From positions 124,001-188,000 of the forward strand of contig JAVTVJ010001336.1 in NCBI GenBank assembly GCA_034509425.1: a stretch of 64,000 nt of DNA, given 5' to 3'. The notes under the pieces were generated by a model. It searched no databases. It had not been told where the DNA came from and saw only the letters and a list, made by a program, of their open reading frames with translations. Below, piece after piece: positions 25,301 to 38,503 of this stretch (position 1 is its first letter; each line of letters opens with the position of its first letter). The stretch comes from Eopsaltria australis (lineage: Eukaryota; Chordata; Aves; Passeriformes; Petroicidae). Both the position numbers and the translations under genes were made by a program.

Positions 25301-28300
25301 TTGACCCAAATTCTTCAGCAGAAGACCTGGATTCTGTGCAGAAGGGTGGAAATGGCAACTTCAGTTAGAAAGCAAACACAAAGATAAATAAAGAGCATCA
25401 GTTGTATCCTTGTGTGTGGTGTTTTGATTTACCCCTGCTTCTGGAATTCCAGCTTCTGCCCTGCTGAAGAGCTTTTTCATTTCTTCTTCTTCCTGTGGGA
25501 AGTTAGCTCTGGGATTCCAGGGACAGTGGCACAGGAAGGTAGCGTGGCATCACAGGGAAGGGCTGGAGTCTGGAAAGCCACTTTGTGCTGCTGGCTGTGC
25601 CACAGACCAGCTGTGTTACCAGGCTGCTTTACTTCTTAGTGCTTCTCCACTACCAGATGGAGCAGGCTCACTCAACTTGCTTTTCAAAACAAATGTGGCC
25701 TGAGCTGCATGAGTCAAACAAATAGGTTGTGATTGGATGGAATAGACTGTCAGTATTGCTGCCTGGAGTCCTTAAATCTGCCTTTTTGTTTCTTACATGC
25801 AAATTAAAAGTGCGAGCCTTCAGATTTCATTTTGAATTTGCAGCCATTTGAAAACCAGGGGAATACTTCAGTCTTTGCTCTCTTGGAGAGCAAGTCACTT
25901 CTGCTGACTTTAATGACTTGTCTGTGATAAATGAATGGAAACCTGAAACATATGATCCTGTCTTTTGTCATGCTCCAGTGTTCCATAAACAGCAGAAGGG
26001 AAAATGAAATTTGTGCAGAACTGATTGTACACTTCTCCCATAGACACTTTGTCAATGAGGTCATAAATTAATGTGGAACTTTGACTCTGCGTGCATTCCT
26101 GCAAACAAGAACCCACGCCTGAATGAATGCTTGTTGCTGGAAACAAATAAAAAAAAGCGCAAATGCCTCTTACTCAAAACGACTTTTAAAAGGGAAAAAA
26201 GTCTAGCATGGACTGCAGACCACGTTATGTTCTTTTTTTTTCTTCCATACTGTTCCAGGACATTGGCTAAAACCAAATCAGATGTCTCGGAATACTCTTT
26301 GTATGAATTCTGGTGTCATCAGGTTCACATACGCCTCTTTTGGGATGAAAGAAACAGGGAGGAGATCCACCTGACTGGCAAGTGGTGTTGCTGAATGCTG
26401 TGTCTGAAGAGCTGTTCACTTAGCTGGACTTGTAATGAAAGGAGAATGTGTTGTTTATATATGTGATTGTCCTTGTCTCCTCTCCATTTGTAAATGAAAA
26501 GATGCACCCTGTCCCTTTCAACCACCATAAATCTTTTTTTTTAAACAGCTGAGTCTAACATAGGTCTTTGTGCTTTACGTTTTTTTTTCTGTTTTTTGCT
26601 TGTTTGTTTTTTTTCCCTTGCTTGCTTGTTTCCATCTTTATTCCTTTAGTAAGAACAAACCAGAATTCTTTATGTGGCTCTGCTTTGAACTTAATCCTGC
26701 TTTATTTTAAAATTTCCACGAGCTGGAGGATTCAATGACACTTGATCTACTGAAAGTACTTAGATGTACATCTTGGAAAAGCAGCAAGTTGGGAAGTTTT
26801 AAGTGCCTTCCCTTTAAGACAAACCTTGGTTCCTTTTTTTTTTTTTAAGTGGTTCTACAATAATCAGTAAAGCTAGTAGGAATTATGTACCCATTTGCTT
26901 TGGAGCTGTGGAATGCAGCACACGTGTCTTTGCCATTATCATAGGTGAATTTGCGTTGTAGAGCCAGAAAACCCTTCCTTTGCTTTCTGAACATTATTTC
27001 TGTAGTTTCCAGATTAAAAGGCAAGCTATATTCCATAATTTTGTTTGTATCTCATCAGGCTGAAGGTTCTGTTTGGTTGACAGATGGATTTTCAACCACT
27101 ACAGGGCTTGAATCTTCTGGATTTCTTTTGCATATTTTTAAACTTCTTTTCTTTCTTTTTTCCTATCTTTCTTAGCTTAAAATATCTCACCTGCTCTAAT
27201 CCACTCTTGCATGCAGAGTAAATGTCAAGGTTTGCCCAGCCATGGAGTTATTTAGACAGAGGCTCTACAGTTCCAAACAGCTTTTTTTGGGTCCCAAAGC
27301 ATGTCCAGCTCTGGGTACAGCCTCACCCCCGCCCCTGCTTTCACACGTGGCTGGGTGTGATTTGCAGGATGGACCTGAGGATCTGCTCCATACTCAGACA
27401 GGCAGAGACGTCATTGTGTTTCTGTCTTCTGGCCATATTCCAGAAAGGGAATGGAATATTCCTGGAGCAGCTCCTCCTTCAGGTGCTCTCTAGAGTGAGT
27501 GTAGCAATGGGGGGAGAGGAGAACAGACCTGCCGCCCACCCTGCTTTCCCTAAAGTCAAGTGTGGGTGGCCTTCTGGTTGTAGCCAAAAGCAGAATACCT
27601 GTCCTGAAGAGCCATTGTCCCACCAATTGTCAATAATGTAACTGCATTTGCAATAAAATATTAAGGGTTTTTCTGACGACAGGTCTCAATAGAAGACCTT
27701 TTATTGGCCATTTATTTAATGCTTCTCCTGAGGCCTCTCTTTATTGATTCTTATACACAAAACCAAAATCCTGACAAAGTCTGAGTTGCCACTGGGCTGC
27801 CTTTTCTTGAATTTGTCTAAGAATCTTGGTGGAGTTTTAAGGGCATTTTGTTTTTTCCTAATTGGAGAAGGTCTAAATTTTTACTAGAGACACATGTAAA
27901 AGTGCTTTTTAAAACGTCCTTCCGCCTTGAATTTACCCAAGAGTTCTCTTCTCTTAGGCCAGGAAAACTGAAAATCTCTTCCAGTCTCCTCGTCTCCTCT
28001 TGCCTGTTACAAAAATTAAGTATTTGAGTGGGTTCCAGGTTACTCAGTTGTTGTTGGGTGGTTTTGGTTGGTTTTTTTATCCCAATACTTGGGATACTTT
28101 TTATGTTGATAAACTAGTCTTGAACTGAACTTTCCTTGTGACAAGAGACAATTGAGGGTTGTATATGTAGTTTGGCAATTGTTTACATATTCTGGAGTGA
28201 AGCTTTTGCAACCACTTTCTCTTCTATCAGGTTACATCCTGTATCTTTAAGGCCAAGTGAGAATGGTTCTTCAAAACAAGAGTCATCTTATGACAATGGA

Positions 28301-28899
28301 GACTGATTATTTGGTTCTAAAATTGGATTTTGTTACCTTCCTAGATAAATTTAAATGTTTGAAGATTGCTGAGTTTTAAATCATTAAATGCAAAGCACTT
28401 GCAACAGTTGAAAAAAAATAAGGTGTTGTGTAATGGACTTGCAGAAGAGAAAAAAACTCTTAAGAGTTCTGTAATGTCTACATATTTGCAACAATTGTAG
28501 CTTTTGAAGGATGCAGTTGCTTATAATCTCAGCCCTTATTACAACGAAAGTCTTAGTTATTTTTTATTCTTTATGATCCATTTCCTGTTTGAGTATTTCT
28601 TAGGAGGAAGAAAAAGAAATTGGATCTCAGTGGCTGACCCTCAAACAGCTTATTTAAAGCAAAAAGGATTAAACTAGGACAGCAGAACTCCATTAGGAGC
28701 TTCAATCTCTTATCATTTTTTATACAGCTGAGCTTTAATACTAGATTTCTCTTTAATTTGAATGCATCCATAGTAGTCAGAGGCAAGAGATGTTTGTTAC
28801 TGGAAAGACATGAAAAAAGATTAACAAGAGGTTGGTTGTGGTTTGTTTTTTTTCTTTTTGTGTGGGAGATTGTTCTTAATTATTACCTGCATAACAAAG

Positions 28900-28944
28900 T
28901 TTTTGTTTTTTTTTTTTGTTTTTTTTTTTGTTTTGTTTTTTTTT
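28900..28944 (+). repeat. T-rich tract with G interruptions
   Basis: TTTTTG and TTTTTTTTTG words over 45 bases, ending TTTTACAG, which by chance resembles a splice acceptor. Confidence 0.8.
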
Positions 28945-31900
28945 ACAGACAGGGACTAACAGCTTTTTCCTGATTTTAATGTAATGGTTTCTAATTCCTC
29001 TTTGATTAAAACACTTCCTGGCTGGAGAACTTTCATTAACCCTGGTCGATTCACAACTGTTGTGATCCATAATTGCAGGATCACTAAGAATACCCTTTCC
29101 CCCCCCATCCTGAAGTGCACTGTAGACGTTCCACTTGGTTTCTTCTAGAGCCTGTCTGCAATCTGTGTATCACATCAATGATTATGATTATGAGCCAGAG
29201 CCTATTTTAAGTATTTTGTACTTGAGCTTTGTATTATTACACCAGCTTCAACAATTTGATTTCTAGAAGAAGTAAGTGAGTGGAAATGGGGGCTGAAGGG
29301 GGGGAGCAAAAGGAGCAGGGTTCTCATTTGCACCCAGGATACTGTACTCATCCCAGCATGTAACCCAAAGGACTCTGTCTATATCTGAAGTTGTTTGGGA
29401 CAAAGTATTTTGGGCAATGTGTTAGCAGCAACTTGTCCTTCCTTTTCAGCAGCATCCCTTCATCAGTGGCAGGAGCAGCATCTTGTTGCCACCACCACAA
29501 AACAGACAGATCTTTTCCACCTTCACTTGCACAGGTGGAAAAGATCTCTTGGGAGGGATTGGCAGGGAGAAAGGTGGCAGCCTAATGGTTGTCACTGGTC
29601 TAAGATCTGTCAAGTGCTGGAAAAGTATATGTTCTTTTACCTGGGGCAGTTATGCTGGCTGCCATACTGTGTGTGAGTCAGTGGACAAATAAAACTGTGT
29701 ATTCCGTCTGGTATTATAAATGGGTCAGTGATGGATTTGTATTACCTGAGGAAATGAACTGGCAGACAGAGAAGCTTCTGCTTGCTGCCCTCCAAATGTC
29801 AAATATAGCAGAAAGCTTGGGGGAAGGGGAGGGATAGCTGGAGACAAAGGCAGTGCTAAAATAGCCAGGGTGTCAGTGGAGCTCCTCAAACAAACATGTG
29901 CTTCTGAAGGCTAGGCTGGGAGACCTGAGCAGTCTTTAGACTTTGTTAATCAGCATTTTCTTGCCCTCCAGCAGGGTTTAAGCAGTGGATCTTGCTTTCT
30001 AATTGAAGTCATGCTTGAGGTAGGTTTGGGTTTGCATGAGTGGTATGCTGTTGCACTCAGCTTTGCTAGCTGGAACAGAACATGACTTCTGCTGCTTTGG
30101 TTTTATGGGGTTAAAACCATTCCTCTGAATGTCCTTTTCCATCCTCTCCACATGCTCTCCTGTACTTTTACTCTGGAGCATGTTAGATCTCTGGATGGAC
30201 TGAGGGAGAGGGCTCCTTATTCCCCAGGGTCCCTACTAAGCTGAGCTTTTACGGGTGATGAAGGACAGGCAGAGGGCTGTGGCTCACTTGGATCTGATCC
30301 AGGCAATGTTCCTTTGGTTCCCAACTGCCCTGTGAACTTCTCTTAGTGAGTCTTGAATGACCAAACAGGGTAGTGGGCTGCCAAATTAGGGAAGTGATCT
30401 CCGGCTGGAAGATCACTCCTCTCACCAGCCAAGTTCAATCTCTGTCACCACAGCTACATTAGGTCCAGTTCAGTTCCTGAACTTAAAGTCCAGAAAAGCA
30501 ACTTTTCACATCCACCTTTCAAGCTAGCAATATTTTGGCTTTATTTGGCAATATGTTTTTTTTCAGTAGCAGGCTTAATACAGAGCTTTGCCCTTTGCAT
30601 TTGTGGTTTCTGATTGCTAGTGACTTGATTTTCACCTCTGTGATACACTCAGAGTGCTGCATGTGTTTTAAACCAGCTGTGTTGGCTGGTCTAATCTCAG
30701 ATCTCTTAAGATTAAAATTCTGTGGCCCCTAAAATAATCCAGCAGTTTCTGTGTTCCCATGGTTTAGCTCTGTCACCAGTTTATAAAGCTGTATTTAGCC
30801 TCTGTAAAAATACCGTGCTTCCTGCAAACTGAGATTTGGTCCTCTTTACAGCTTTGCAGCTCACCAGCCACAGCACTGCCAGTGGCCATGGAATGGGGCA
30901 TGGAGTTCAGGGTGAATGGCAAGATGACCTCCAAAGGCACTAGAGGGTGTTTTAAGGGCAGATGGCTATCAGGAGATAATCTCTTCTCTCTTCGGATATG
31001 ACTTCGTGACTTTCAGTCCACGGTCCAGCGGGGTATGTGGTGGAGTTTGTCATATCTGATTTTCCACCGGCAGGTCCCCCTTTAAAACAGCTCTGACTTT
31101 CCTTGGCAAGGAAGAGATCTTCGCTGGGGTTGTGCCAAGCTGAGGAGCCTGCTCCTCCCCTGCTCCTTCCAGGGTGAGGCTGGTAATGCATCCTTTGTGT
31201 AAAAGCTCCTGGAAGGTATTTGCAATGCATGAGAAGGAATTAGGTTGTTTCTGGAGCACTCGGGCACGGTGGTGCTGCCGTGTTCTTCAGCACCACCTAC
31301 TGACACCTCCCTCTCTCTCAGCTCCACGCACACCGGGGTTTGCACCTCTTAACTCGCAGCAGCATTACTCGAGGTAATTAACAATACACTCTTGGCTGGA
31401 AACTAGAAACCCCAGACCCCAGTGCTTTCAGCTCCATTGTGCCATATGGGGAGCACTAATGAGCAGGGTACAAAAGCCAAGCTGCTTGGCTCTGGTGTCT
31501 GTTTTCCTCGGCTGGGCCAGCCCACTTGCCCCTTGAACACGTGTGTCTGCGCAGAAGTGTTGAGGGGCTGGGTTGTGTCAGGGAGGTGAGTGATTTGGCT
31601 CATGTACTATGAGCATTTAGTACAGGAACCAAGTGGCAAAACCACATTTCTTCTCTAAAGTTTTGCCCCATGCTATTTCACCTCCCTCTGTAACTAGTTT
31701 AGTGCAGCAAATTAAGTATCATACTTAATAAGGGAGAAAGTCTTACTCTGACCATCCAGTTGTTCAGATTCTCAAATATATATTTAATGTCTTTCTGATT
31801 TCTGTAGGGATTAATAACTTGCCATGAAAGTAATTCAGAAGATCAGAAGAACCTATCCTAGCCTTGCTTGGAGCAAGAGCATTTAATGTTTGAGAGCCTT

Positions 31901-33914
31901 TCTCATAAGGGAAGTTCTTTATCCTCATACTCTGTTGCCTATGCTCTGTATCACGTACTGCCTCACAGCTAACCCAAAGGAAAGAAGGACCAAAAAAGCC
32001 AGAATTGTAATTTGTGTGACAGTCTAAGTTTGTCTTTTAATAAGATTGTGGCATTTTATTTGCAGTCTGCTTTTATTTCAGAAGTTTGAAGTTTGAAAGT
32101 ATCCTTCAGGCATTCAGATGGCTTCTTAATGCATTTTTTAAAACAGAACAGACATATGTAGACCCCAGGACAGAAAGAAGGAGAAGAAACATTATTTGTG
32201 AGAAATGAAGGAGTCATCAGAACTTTGGTAGCTTCAATTAGTAAAGCCCCAGCAGAAGCAGACATATAGGTGCCACTATCTGTGATTCTCCTTTCACACC
32301 TTCTTCTAAAATCCATGGTCTTACAGTGAGATGGCTAATCGGTACTAATAGTCAATGACCACATTTTTCTGGGGGGTCTGTATTTTTTGTTTCTTTGTTT
32401 TGCCTTTTTTCCACCCCCATTTTTTGAGAAGGCATAGTCCTGGGTAACTAGTTGAGTTAATAGCACTGTATCCATCATTTGGACCCATTTCATTTATGTG
32501 AGAGGTTCTGTGAATCCATGTTGTTTTCCTTAACTGAAAAAAACCCTACAAAGAAAACATGCTTCTGGCAGCAATGAATACCATCTTTTCCCTAAGCTTT
32601 AAGAATAGTGTGGTTTATTTTTTTTTTTTTTAATGTAGAAGATTTTGCAAGCTGTGATAGATTTAGTGTGGTGTCAGATATGTTAAATGAATGTCTGTAT
32701 TCAAGAACATAAATAAGTATCAGCTATATGGAGATTGAAAAAGTTGGCCATCCTATTTTCCATGACAGGAGATTTCTGAAAAGTCTGGAAGATAATATAC
32801 AAAGAATGTGTAGTAAGAAGACTTCCTTTTGTGGAATCAGACCTGAAGCCCACTTCAGGTTCAAACACTCTTTCAGGTAGCTGGATAAGGACGTTATGGG
32901 AAGAAAATGAGTTTGTGTCTTCTCAGTTTAGATTGTTTTTACTATTGGGATCTCCAACAGTAAAATTCTTCCTGAAAATACCTTACGTTTTGATAAACAT
33001 TTCTGTGCAAGTCAAGGGAAATATTTACCGGAAGAATGGAATCACATGCATCAGCTAATGTATCTCACGGCCTTAACTGCTGAGTTTCAGAATAGAACAA
33101 ACAACTGAAAACTGGATGTACAGAGATAATTATAATTAAAGCTGTAACCAGTGATAAAATTTTATCATTAATTCCTTTACAAGAAAATATGAACCACAAA
33201 GTATGTATATTGTAGTTTCAACCCAACCCATGGAGTTCTATCAAAACCCAGTTTTATCAAATTAAAAGGAAAAAAAAAAAAGTGAAAAAAAGAAATGGTA
33301 TTTCAATTTAGTTTATGTTGTTACCAGCTCAGAGAAGTTACTCCAGCAACAGTCCTCAGATGACCAAGAATTCCAGTAGCTTGACTGGAATTCAGTTATT
33401 GAAAAAGACTCATGAGTTGAGTAGGTTTGCCTGACTGTAGTTGAGAGCTGAATTTATTCTCTGAATTCTTAATTAATTATGGGGTTTCCTTTCATAAATG
33501 AAAGATGAGACTGGCTTCCTCCAGCTGGAATAGCCTTCAGGTTTCCAGTTTCTCAAATGTGCAAGTTTTTGCATTACTCCTATGATTTTATTTGTTTAGT
33601 TGTTTTCACTATTGTGAACTTATAATATATAAAGTGTTAAGAAAAAATCAGGGAAAAAAAAAGCCCAAACCCCCAAATCCAAAGACATCAGAGCAGCAGC
33701 TCCACTGTACGTGGGCTGAACCTGGCCAGGAGCCCAGGCAAGCAGGGCTGGAAGGTCCTCAGCACAGCTGTAGGCACTGGTATAAAACGCGGGCTTCTCT
33801 AGCAAGGAAAAATGCCTGAGGTGTTACTCATGGGAATTCTGAAAACTTGTCTTATCTGTAATTACTTGCCAGCAAACTTGGTTTCCTGGTGTTTGGTAGT
33901 TAATTTCTGGAAGG

Positions 33915-34115
33915 GTGGGGAAGACTGAAAAAACCTCGAGGACCATCAAGTCCAACCATCAACCAGCTCTGCCCTTGTTCACCCACTAAACCATGCCCCC
34001 AAGGTACACATCCACACATCTTTTAAAATACCTCCAGGGAGGGTGACTCAGCCACTTCCCTGGGCTGCGTGTTCCATGCTTGGGGGAAGAAATTTTATCT
34101 TCAGCTCCACCTTTG
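33915..34115 (-). mobile_element. CR1 LINE 3' fragment, antisense to ZNF462
   Basis: Plus-strand words ACCATCAAGTCCAACCATCAACC, CACTAAACCATGCCCCCAAG, ACATCCACACATCTTTTAAAATACCTCCAGGGA and GACTCAGCCACTTCCCTGGGC match the reverse complement of the 3' region of avian CR1 subfamilies. About 200 bases remain. It sits in intron 1, about 4.4 kb before exon 2, and has no coding potential. Confidence 0.9.
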
Positions 34116-35820
34116 CACTGAGTAAAATGAAAGCTGTGAGTGCAACCTGCAGTTGTGTTGATGTAGGGATGAAGACGCCTCTGGCCAGAGGAAGGGCTGG
34201 AGAGCTGGAGATTCCTTTGGTTCACATGCACTGTTACTAATGCTGAGCTGGAAGCTCGCTGAGTGTTGTGTGGTCTGACTGACCTTTTTAGTTGTGGTTG
34301 TGCATGTGCATATTCTTAACTTGTAGAAGCTCTGCTGACTCCATCTCAAAATATAATGGATGGGTAGTCAAACCACAGAAGCTCAATTTTGAGGTCAGTG
34401 CCTTGGGCTTCACAATTAATTTTGTATTTTGAAGCTTTACAACCAAACTTAAACATAATGATTTGTACTACTTTGGCTGCTGCCAAATTCTGTAATTACT
34501 GTTGTTCAACAAGCACAATTATCTTTTGTTTTGGATTTTTAAAAACCTCAAAATCTAATGCAACTGTATCTCAGATGTTGTCAGGCGTTTATGAGCATAG
34601 GGAAGGATGCTGTAGATTATTTGAGACCACCTTGTTTCTTTATAACAGTGTCTTTGAGAATCTCTATTGCCCAATTTTTTGAAAGCTTTTTGCTCATAAA
34701 AAAATCAGAATACCTCCATATTTAAGCATTAAGGCCATGTATTTAAGAAGAAGTTGTAAATGCAAATTAGCCAGACAATGGCATTTTAATAATGTTTTGT
34801 GAGGTTAGCATTGCATTAGTAAGGGTATTTTAGAAGTCACATATTATTTATAGGCAATGTGGTCTCAAGAGATTACTTGTGAATATGTTCAAGGGTTTCT
34901 AGGATTTATGGATTCATTTAATGGTGGTTTTGTTTGGTTGCTTTGGGTTTTTCTTCGCACACTTCTGCTGCTGAGTTACTAGATTTGGTAACTCCTGTCT
35001 CACTCCACCTCCATTCCCCTCTAAATTTCCTTCTTGAAAATGTAAAGGGTTATGGAATGTGTTACCTTAGCTGACCATGATGGAGACATGAACCTTGCTT
35101 TGTCTCCTTGGATTGGGATGTGTCTTGCCAGTGTGTTAACATCTGCACTTGAAAATTCTTTTTGCTGGTCCATGGGTGAGTCTGTCCTGGTGTCATGTCC
35201 CATGTAGACAAAAAAGGAGATGCTCATTGTGTTACGGCTTATTTTGATATATATGAGCTCAAAATGGCAGTTTGTGGTTTTAGCCTTTACGCAGTGGTGG
35301 GATTTTAAAGAAGAATGTGGAAATCGTAGAGCAGAATCCCTTATAGAACGCTTCATCCTGCTCTCAGCAGGTGATGCATGGTGAAAACATCACACTGAAG
35401 TCCATTCAGCTGTACCTGATGTTTGTTCCTCATGGGAAGCAGGAAGATTAACCTCTTCTCAGACTTGGTGCTGCCTTTGTGGTGCAGTGCCTACAGAGAT
35501 CCAAGCTGGAATCCATTAGAGAGTCTCCATCAGTTTTGTAATCAGCAGCTATTAATGGTATCTCTCAACACAAAGGTTGGTTTAAACTTGTGTAGGCAGC
35601 AACCAGCATCCTTAAGGATGCACTCTCCAAGCAGCAGAGATGTGCTGGAGATGTGCTGGAGATGAATGAAGATGGTGGTGGTTTTCACTTCTTGAAACAG
35701 CCAGGATTGCCTTTTTTTCGTATCCTTAACGTTGGTCTCCCTTCTGGTTTTATATTTCATAAGCTGGCGTGAAGTTTTCCAAAGGAGACAGAGCTGAGAG
35801 CATTTTGCGGTGATGTTCCT
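34116..35820 (+). other. Intron 1, fourth block: no gene seen
   Basis: AT-rich unique-looking sequence with an octamer ATGCAAAT at about 34758. No coherent reading frame, splice pair or transposon is visible. Some parts (about 34730-34930) have the even, repeat-poor texture of conserved non-coding DNA, but this cannot be judged without an alignment. Confidence 0.5.
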
Positions 35821-35838
35821 AAAGGGTCTGAAGTTTTT

Positions 35839-35875
35839 GGGGGGCTGAGGAGGGGGAGGGCCGGGGGGTGGGGGG
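35839..35875 (+). promoter_or_regulatory. G-quadruplex motif
   Basis: Five G-runs of three to six bases, G6 at 35839-35844, then G5, G3, G6 and G6 between 35852 and 35875. The last four are separated by loops of one, two and one base, well inside the usual G-quadruplex definition. The G-rich strand is the sense strand, so a structure could form in DNA and in the pre-mRNA. Confidence 0.7.
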
Positions 35876-36079
35876 AAGAGTGAGATTTTTGTGTGCGAAT
35901 TGTTTTTCATCTCTTCCACACAATGGAGCTTTCAGAGAACCTCTCTTAAAAGGCATAGCTACAGCCTTTGTGTGAAGGGTGTGTCTGCTGGCAGGGTTTG
36001 CTGATGCAGACAGGCTGGCTGGTGATTAACAAAGGTCATTAGACTTTGGAATCTGGCAGGGGAGTGGGGTGGTGTGTCT

Positions 36080-36300
36080 TCTGCGCCAAGCAGGAGAGCT
36101 CCCCAGGGACAGGCCTGGCTAGAGGCTCCCCGCCTGCTGTCCCCCCTCACTCCCCCGCGCCTCCTCCTCCTCCTCCTCCTCCTCCTCCTGCTCCTGGGAG
36201 GCTCAGCTGTGTGTCGCCTCTGCCTGTAGGACAGCTTGGACCAGTGTCCTGATGCTGTGAACGCAGCGTTTTGTGGAGCGAACCGCCAAATTTTGTCATC
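36080..36300 (+). promoter_or_regulatory. Locally CpG-enriched patch with CCT repeat, possible alternative promoter
   Basis: About nine CpGs fall in 220 bases (for example CCCCCGCGCC, GAACGCAGCG, GCGAACCGCC), above the surrounding intron, together with a (CTC)n tract and the nearby G-quadruplex. It is 2.2-2.4 kb upstream of exon 2. No convincing first-exon donor follows, so the promoter reading is tentative. Low-complexity Pro or Arg/Gly frames through it are not genes. Confidence 0.3.
36160..36189 (+). repeat. (CTC)n trinucleotide repeat
   Basis: About ten CTC/CCT units in a row, then CTGCTCCTGG. Confidence 0.9.
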
Positions 36301-38371
36301 CATGGGACAGGGGAACCCAACCCTGAGGAGGTGGCTTGGGGAAACCCAAGCCTGTGCTGAAAGAGAGAAGGTGCAGCTTTGAGGAGGGCAGGGGGAGAGC
36401 AGCGACACGATTTTGGAGGGCAAGCCATGCCAGGAGAAAGGGAGATGTGTCCTCGGGGATGGTGATTTTTAAAGCATCACCTAAGGAGGAGGAGTTAAAA
36501 AAGGGAGGGGGGATTAAAAAAAATTAAAAAAAAGAGAAAGGCTGGTGTGCTTGAGCTGAAGCTGAGATAAGTGAGGCCATGTTGTGCACAGGCAAGAAGC
36601 TCTGAGGCTCTGAGTGCAGGAGTTGTCTGAGCTAAAATGGCTGCTCCCAAAGCTCAGAGGACTAGGGCAGCTTAGTGAGTCTTAAAGCTTCAGTGACGCA
36701 GGGGCTCATATCTCTTGAAAGTGTGATAAACACATTCAGCAGAGCTGTGGCTTGTTTGGCTGAGATGAAAGGACTAAGCTTGGGGGATGGGTAGTGAAAA
36801 CTGGATGATCTGCTTTTCTGTGAAGTGCTCTAAATGCAGGAGTCGTCTGCTCCATGGAAAAATTTGTTTTCAGGTCTAATGGACTGTGCTAAAGGAGACG
36901 TGGGGTGGGGCTTCACTCACTGCTGTAATTTGATCCAGAGCAGATAGCAACCTCTTCCACACAATTTGGTCTGGTGCTTGCACATAAAAGCTTGAGTATC
37001 TCGATTATTGTAACTTTGTTAGCTGAAAAGAAGCTGGTGCAGCGTTCATTTTCTTTATTGGTGGTGAGAGAGAGTGGGGGGAGAGAAAGGACACAGTGCA
37101 GCCTGCAAAGTATTGTAGGTAAATATGTGGAGAGCTTGTGTGCTCAGACTGTCCGGAATTTGACTTGCTAGAAGTTTATTTTAGCAGGCTATCAGAAGAA
37201 GTATTCTTTCATCTAGGATCCTGGTGCAGTACCCTCTCTTGTTTCTGTGCCTTAACGTTTTGGAGCTTTCTCCTCACGTTGTAGGTTGCTTCCTTCATAT
37301 TCCACATACAACAAACGCATGGAATTTAAATTGCTTTGGGCTGCTGTTGTGTCTTGGACCTCTGAAATGCTCCATTTGTCATCCTTTTCCAGCACATGCA
37401 TGAAAGCTTTAAAGAGGCAATTGCTGTATTAGCATAGAAAGGTGGCTCTTGTGCCTCAGCACTGCACAGGGTAGGAGGGTCTAAGTCTTTTGTTTGCCTT
37501 GTGCTTTGTGTCTGCTGTCCTTCATGGCTGTGCAGCCCTCTGTCGCAGGATTAATTGTCACAACTGAACCACCTTTCTTCACTGTATCTTGTCTTGCTTT
37601 TTACTTGAATGTATGCAGGGCTTTTGGGTAAATTAGGGAAGTCATAATGCCTCCTTGAGTCTTTGTAATCGTGTTTCCACTGTACCTTTTTAGTATGGTT
37701 ATTCCCGTTGCCGTCCTTTTCTTCCTCTGGCTGTCTCCATCCCCCAGATTGCTAAGGCACAAAGGTCTTGTTCCTGGAATAGATGGAAATGAAACTAAAC
37801 ATTTTAACAGAGAGTGGAGGTGCCCTTAAAAGCTTGGTGGAAGTAGGGCAGAGCAAAGTATTCTGCCTTGGGTTCGTGTAACTGCATCTAACCTTGCTGT
37901 TAGGTCTGGGTTTTCCACCAATATCAGGGCAGGTAGGATGCTGTGAAGAAAGGCAGATTTCTCCCTGTGAAAGCTTTTGATGTGTGGTAGTGAATGAGGC
38001 AGGAATTGGCAGCTTCCAGGAAAGTTAGAGTGTTTCTCCTGAGGGCAGAAGCTGTTGTCTTCTGATTGTACATTCCAGTGCATGGCTGGGAGTAATGTGC
38101 CATTTCTCTGCAACACGGGCTGTGGTCTTTGAACAAGACCAAATTCTGAATAACAACCCTATGTAATGGAAAAGACAAGAGGACAAAGTCCACTGGATCA
38201 GTAGTCACTTGTCAGAGAGTTGACTGTTCATAGAGTTGAGTCAGCAGCTTGTGAGCTACCTAGATAGGGCTTCTTGTGGATCTGAGTAGGCGCTTTTTGA
38301 TCGGGTAAGGAGAGGTTGAGTTTCATGCCACTGTGTTTGTGGAATTTCTGAAAGTGACTGAGTCACCAAAG
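36301..38371 (+). other. Intron 1, last block: no gene seen
   Basis: Purine-rich stretch at about 36360-36545, then ordinary AT-rich intron. No coding frame over 100 codons and no transposon recognised. Confidence 0.55.
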
Positions 38372-38415
38372 CTTGGTGTTACCTTGGTGTTACCTTGGTG
38401 TTACCTTGGTGTTTC
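38372..38415 (+). repeat. 11-bp tandem repeat just upstream of exon 2
   Basis: Four head-to-tail copies of CTTGGTGTTAC, the last with one change (CTTGGTGTTTC). It ends 73 bases before the exon 2 acceptor, in the zone where a branch point usually lies or just upstream of it. Confidence 0.9.
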
Positions 38416-38497
38416 CAGGATTTGTTCCAAAAGCACTGCTGGAAACTCATGTCTCTCTTCTTCTCTCCTTCCCCTGTTTTTCTTGCAGATTTTTCTA

Positions 38498-38503
38498 ATG
38501 TAA
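38498..38503 (+). promoter_or_regulatory. AUG-stop mini-uORF in ZNF462 leader
   Basis: Exon 2 starts at 38489. At 38498 its leader contains ATG immediately followed by TAA, then 16 bases before the main ATG at 38520. The context of this first ATG is weak (C at -3, T at +4). Confidence 0.6.

Larger units (their letters stand above)
19076..33914 (+). other. Intron 1, third block: no gene seen
   Basis: Unique-looking intron with poly-A (19331-19348) and T-rich (28900-28944) tracts. No open frame over 140 codons and none with a recognisable domain. A 52-base segment at 31322-31373 is flanked by fair splice-site look-alikes. No other transposon recognised, though older degraded copies cannot be excluded by eye. 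Confidence 0.55.

Noticed and set aside
36231..36330. Possible exon after CTCTGCCTGTAG within the CpG patch
   Set aside because: The acceptor is plausible but no good donor follows at a sensible distance. I kept only the promoter-like interpretation, at low confidence.
35959..36423. 154-codon minus-strand frame with an Arg-rich run
   Set aside because: The Arg run is the reverse of the CTC repeat. No domain and no splice support.
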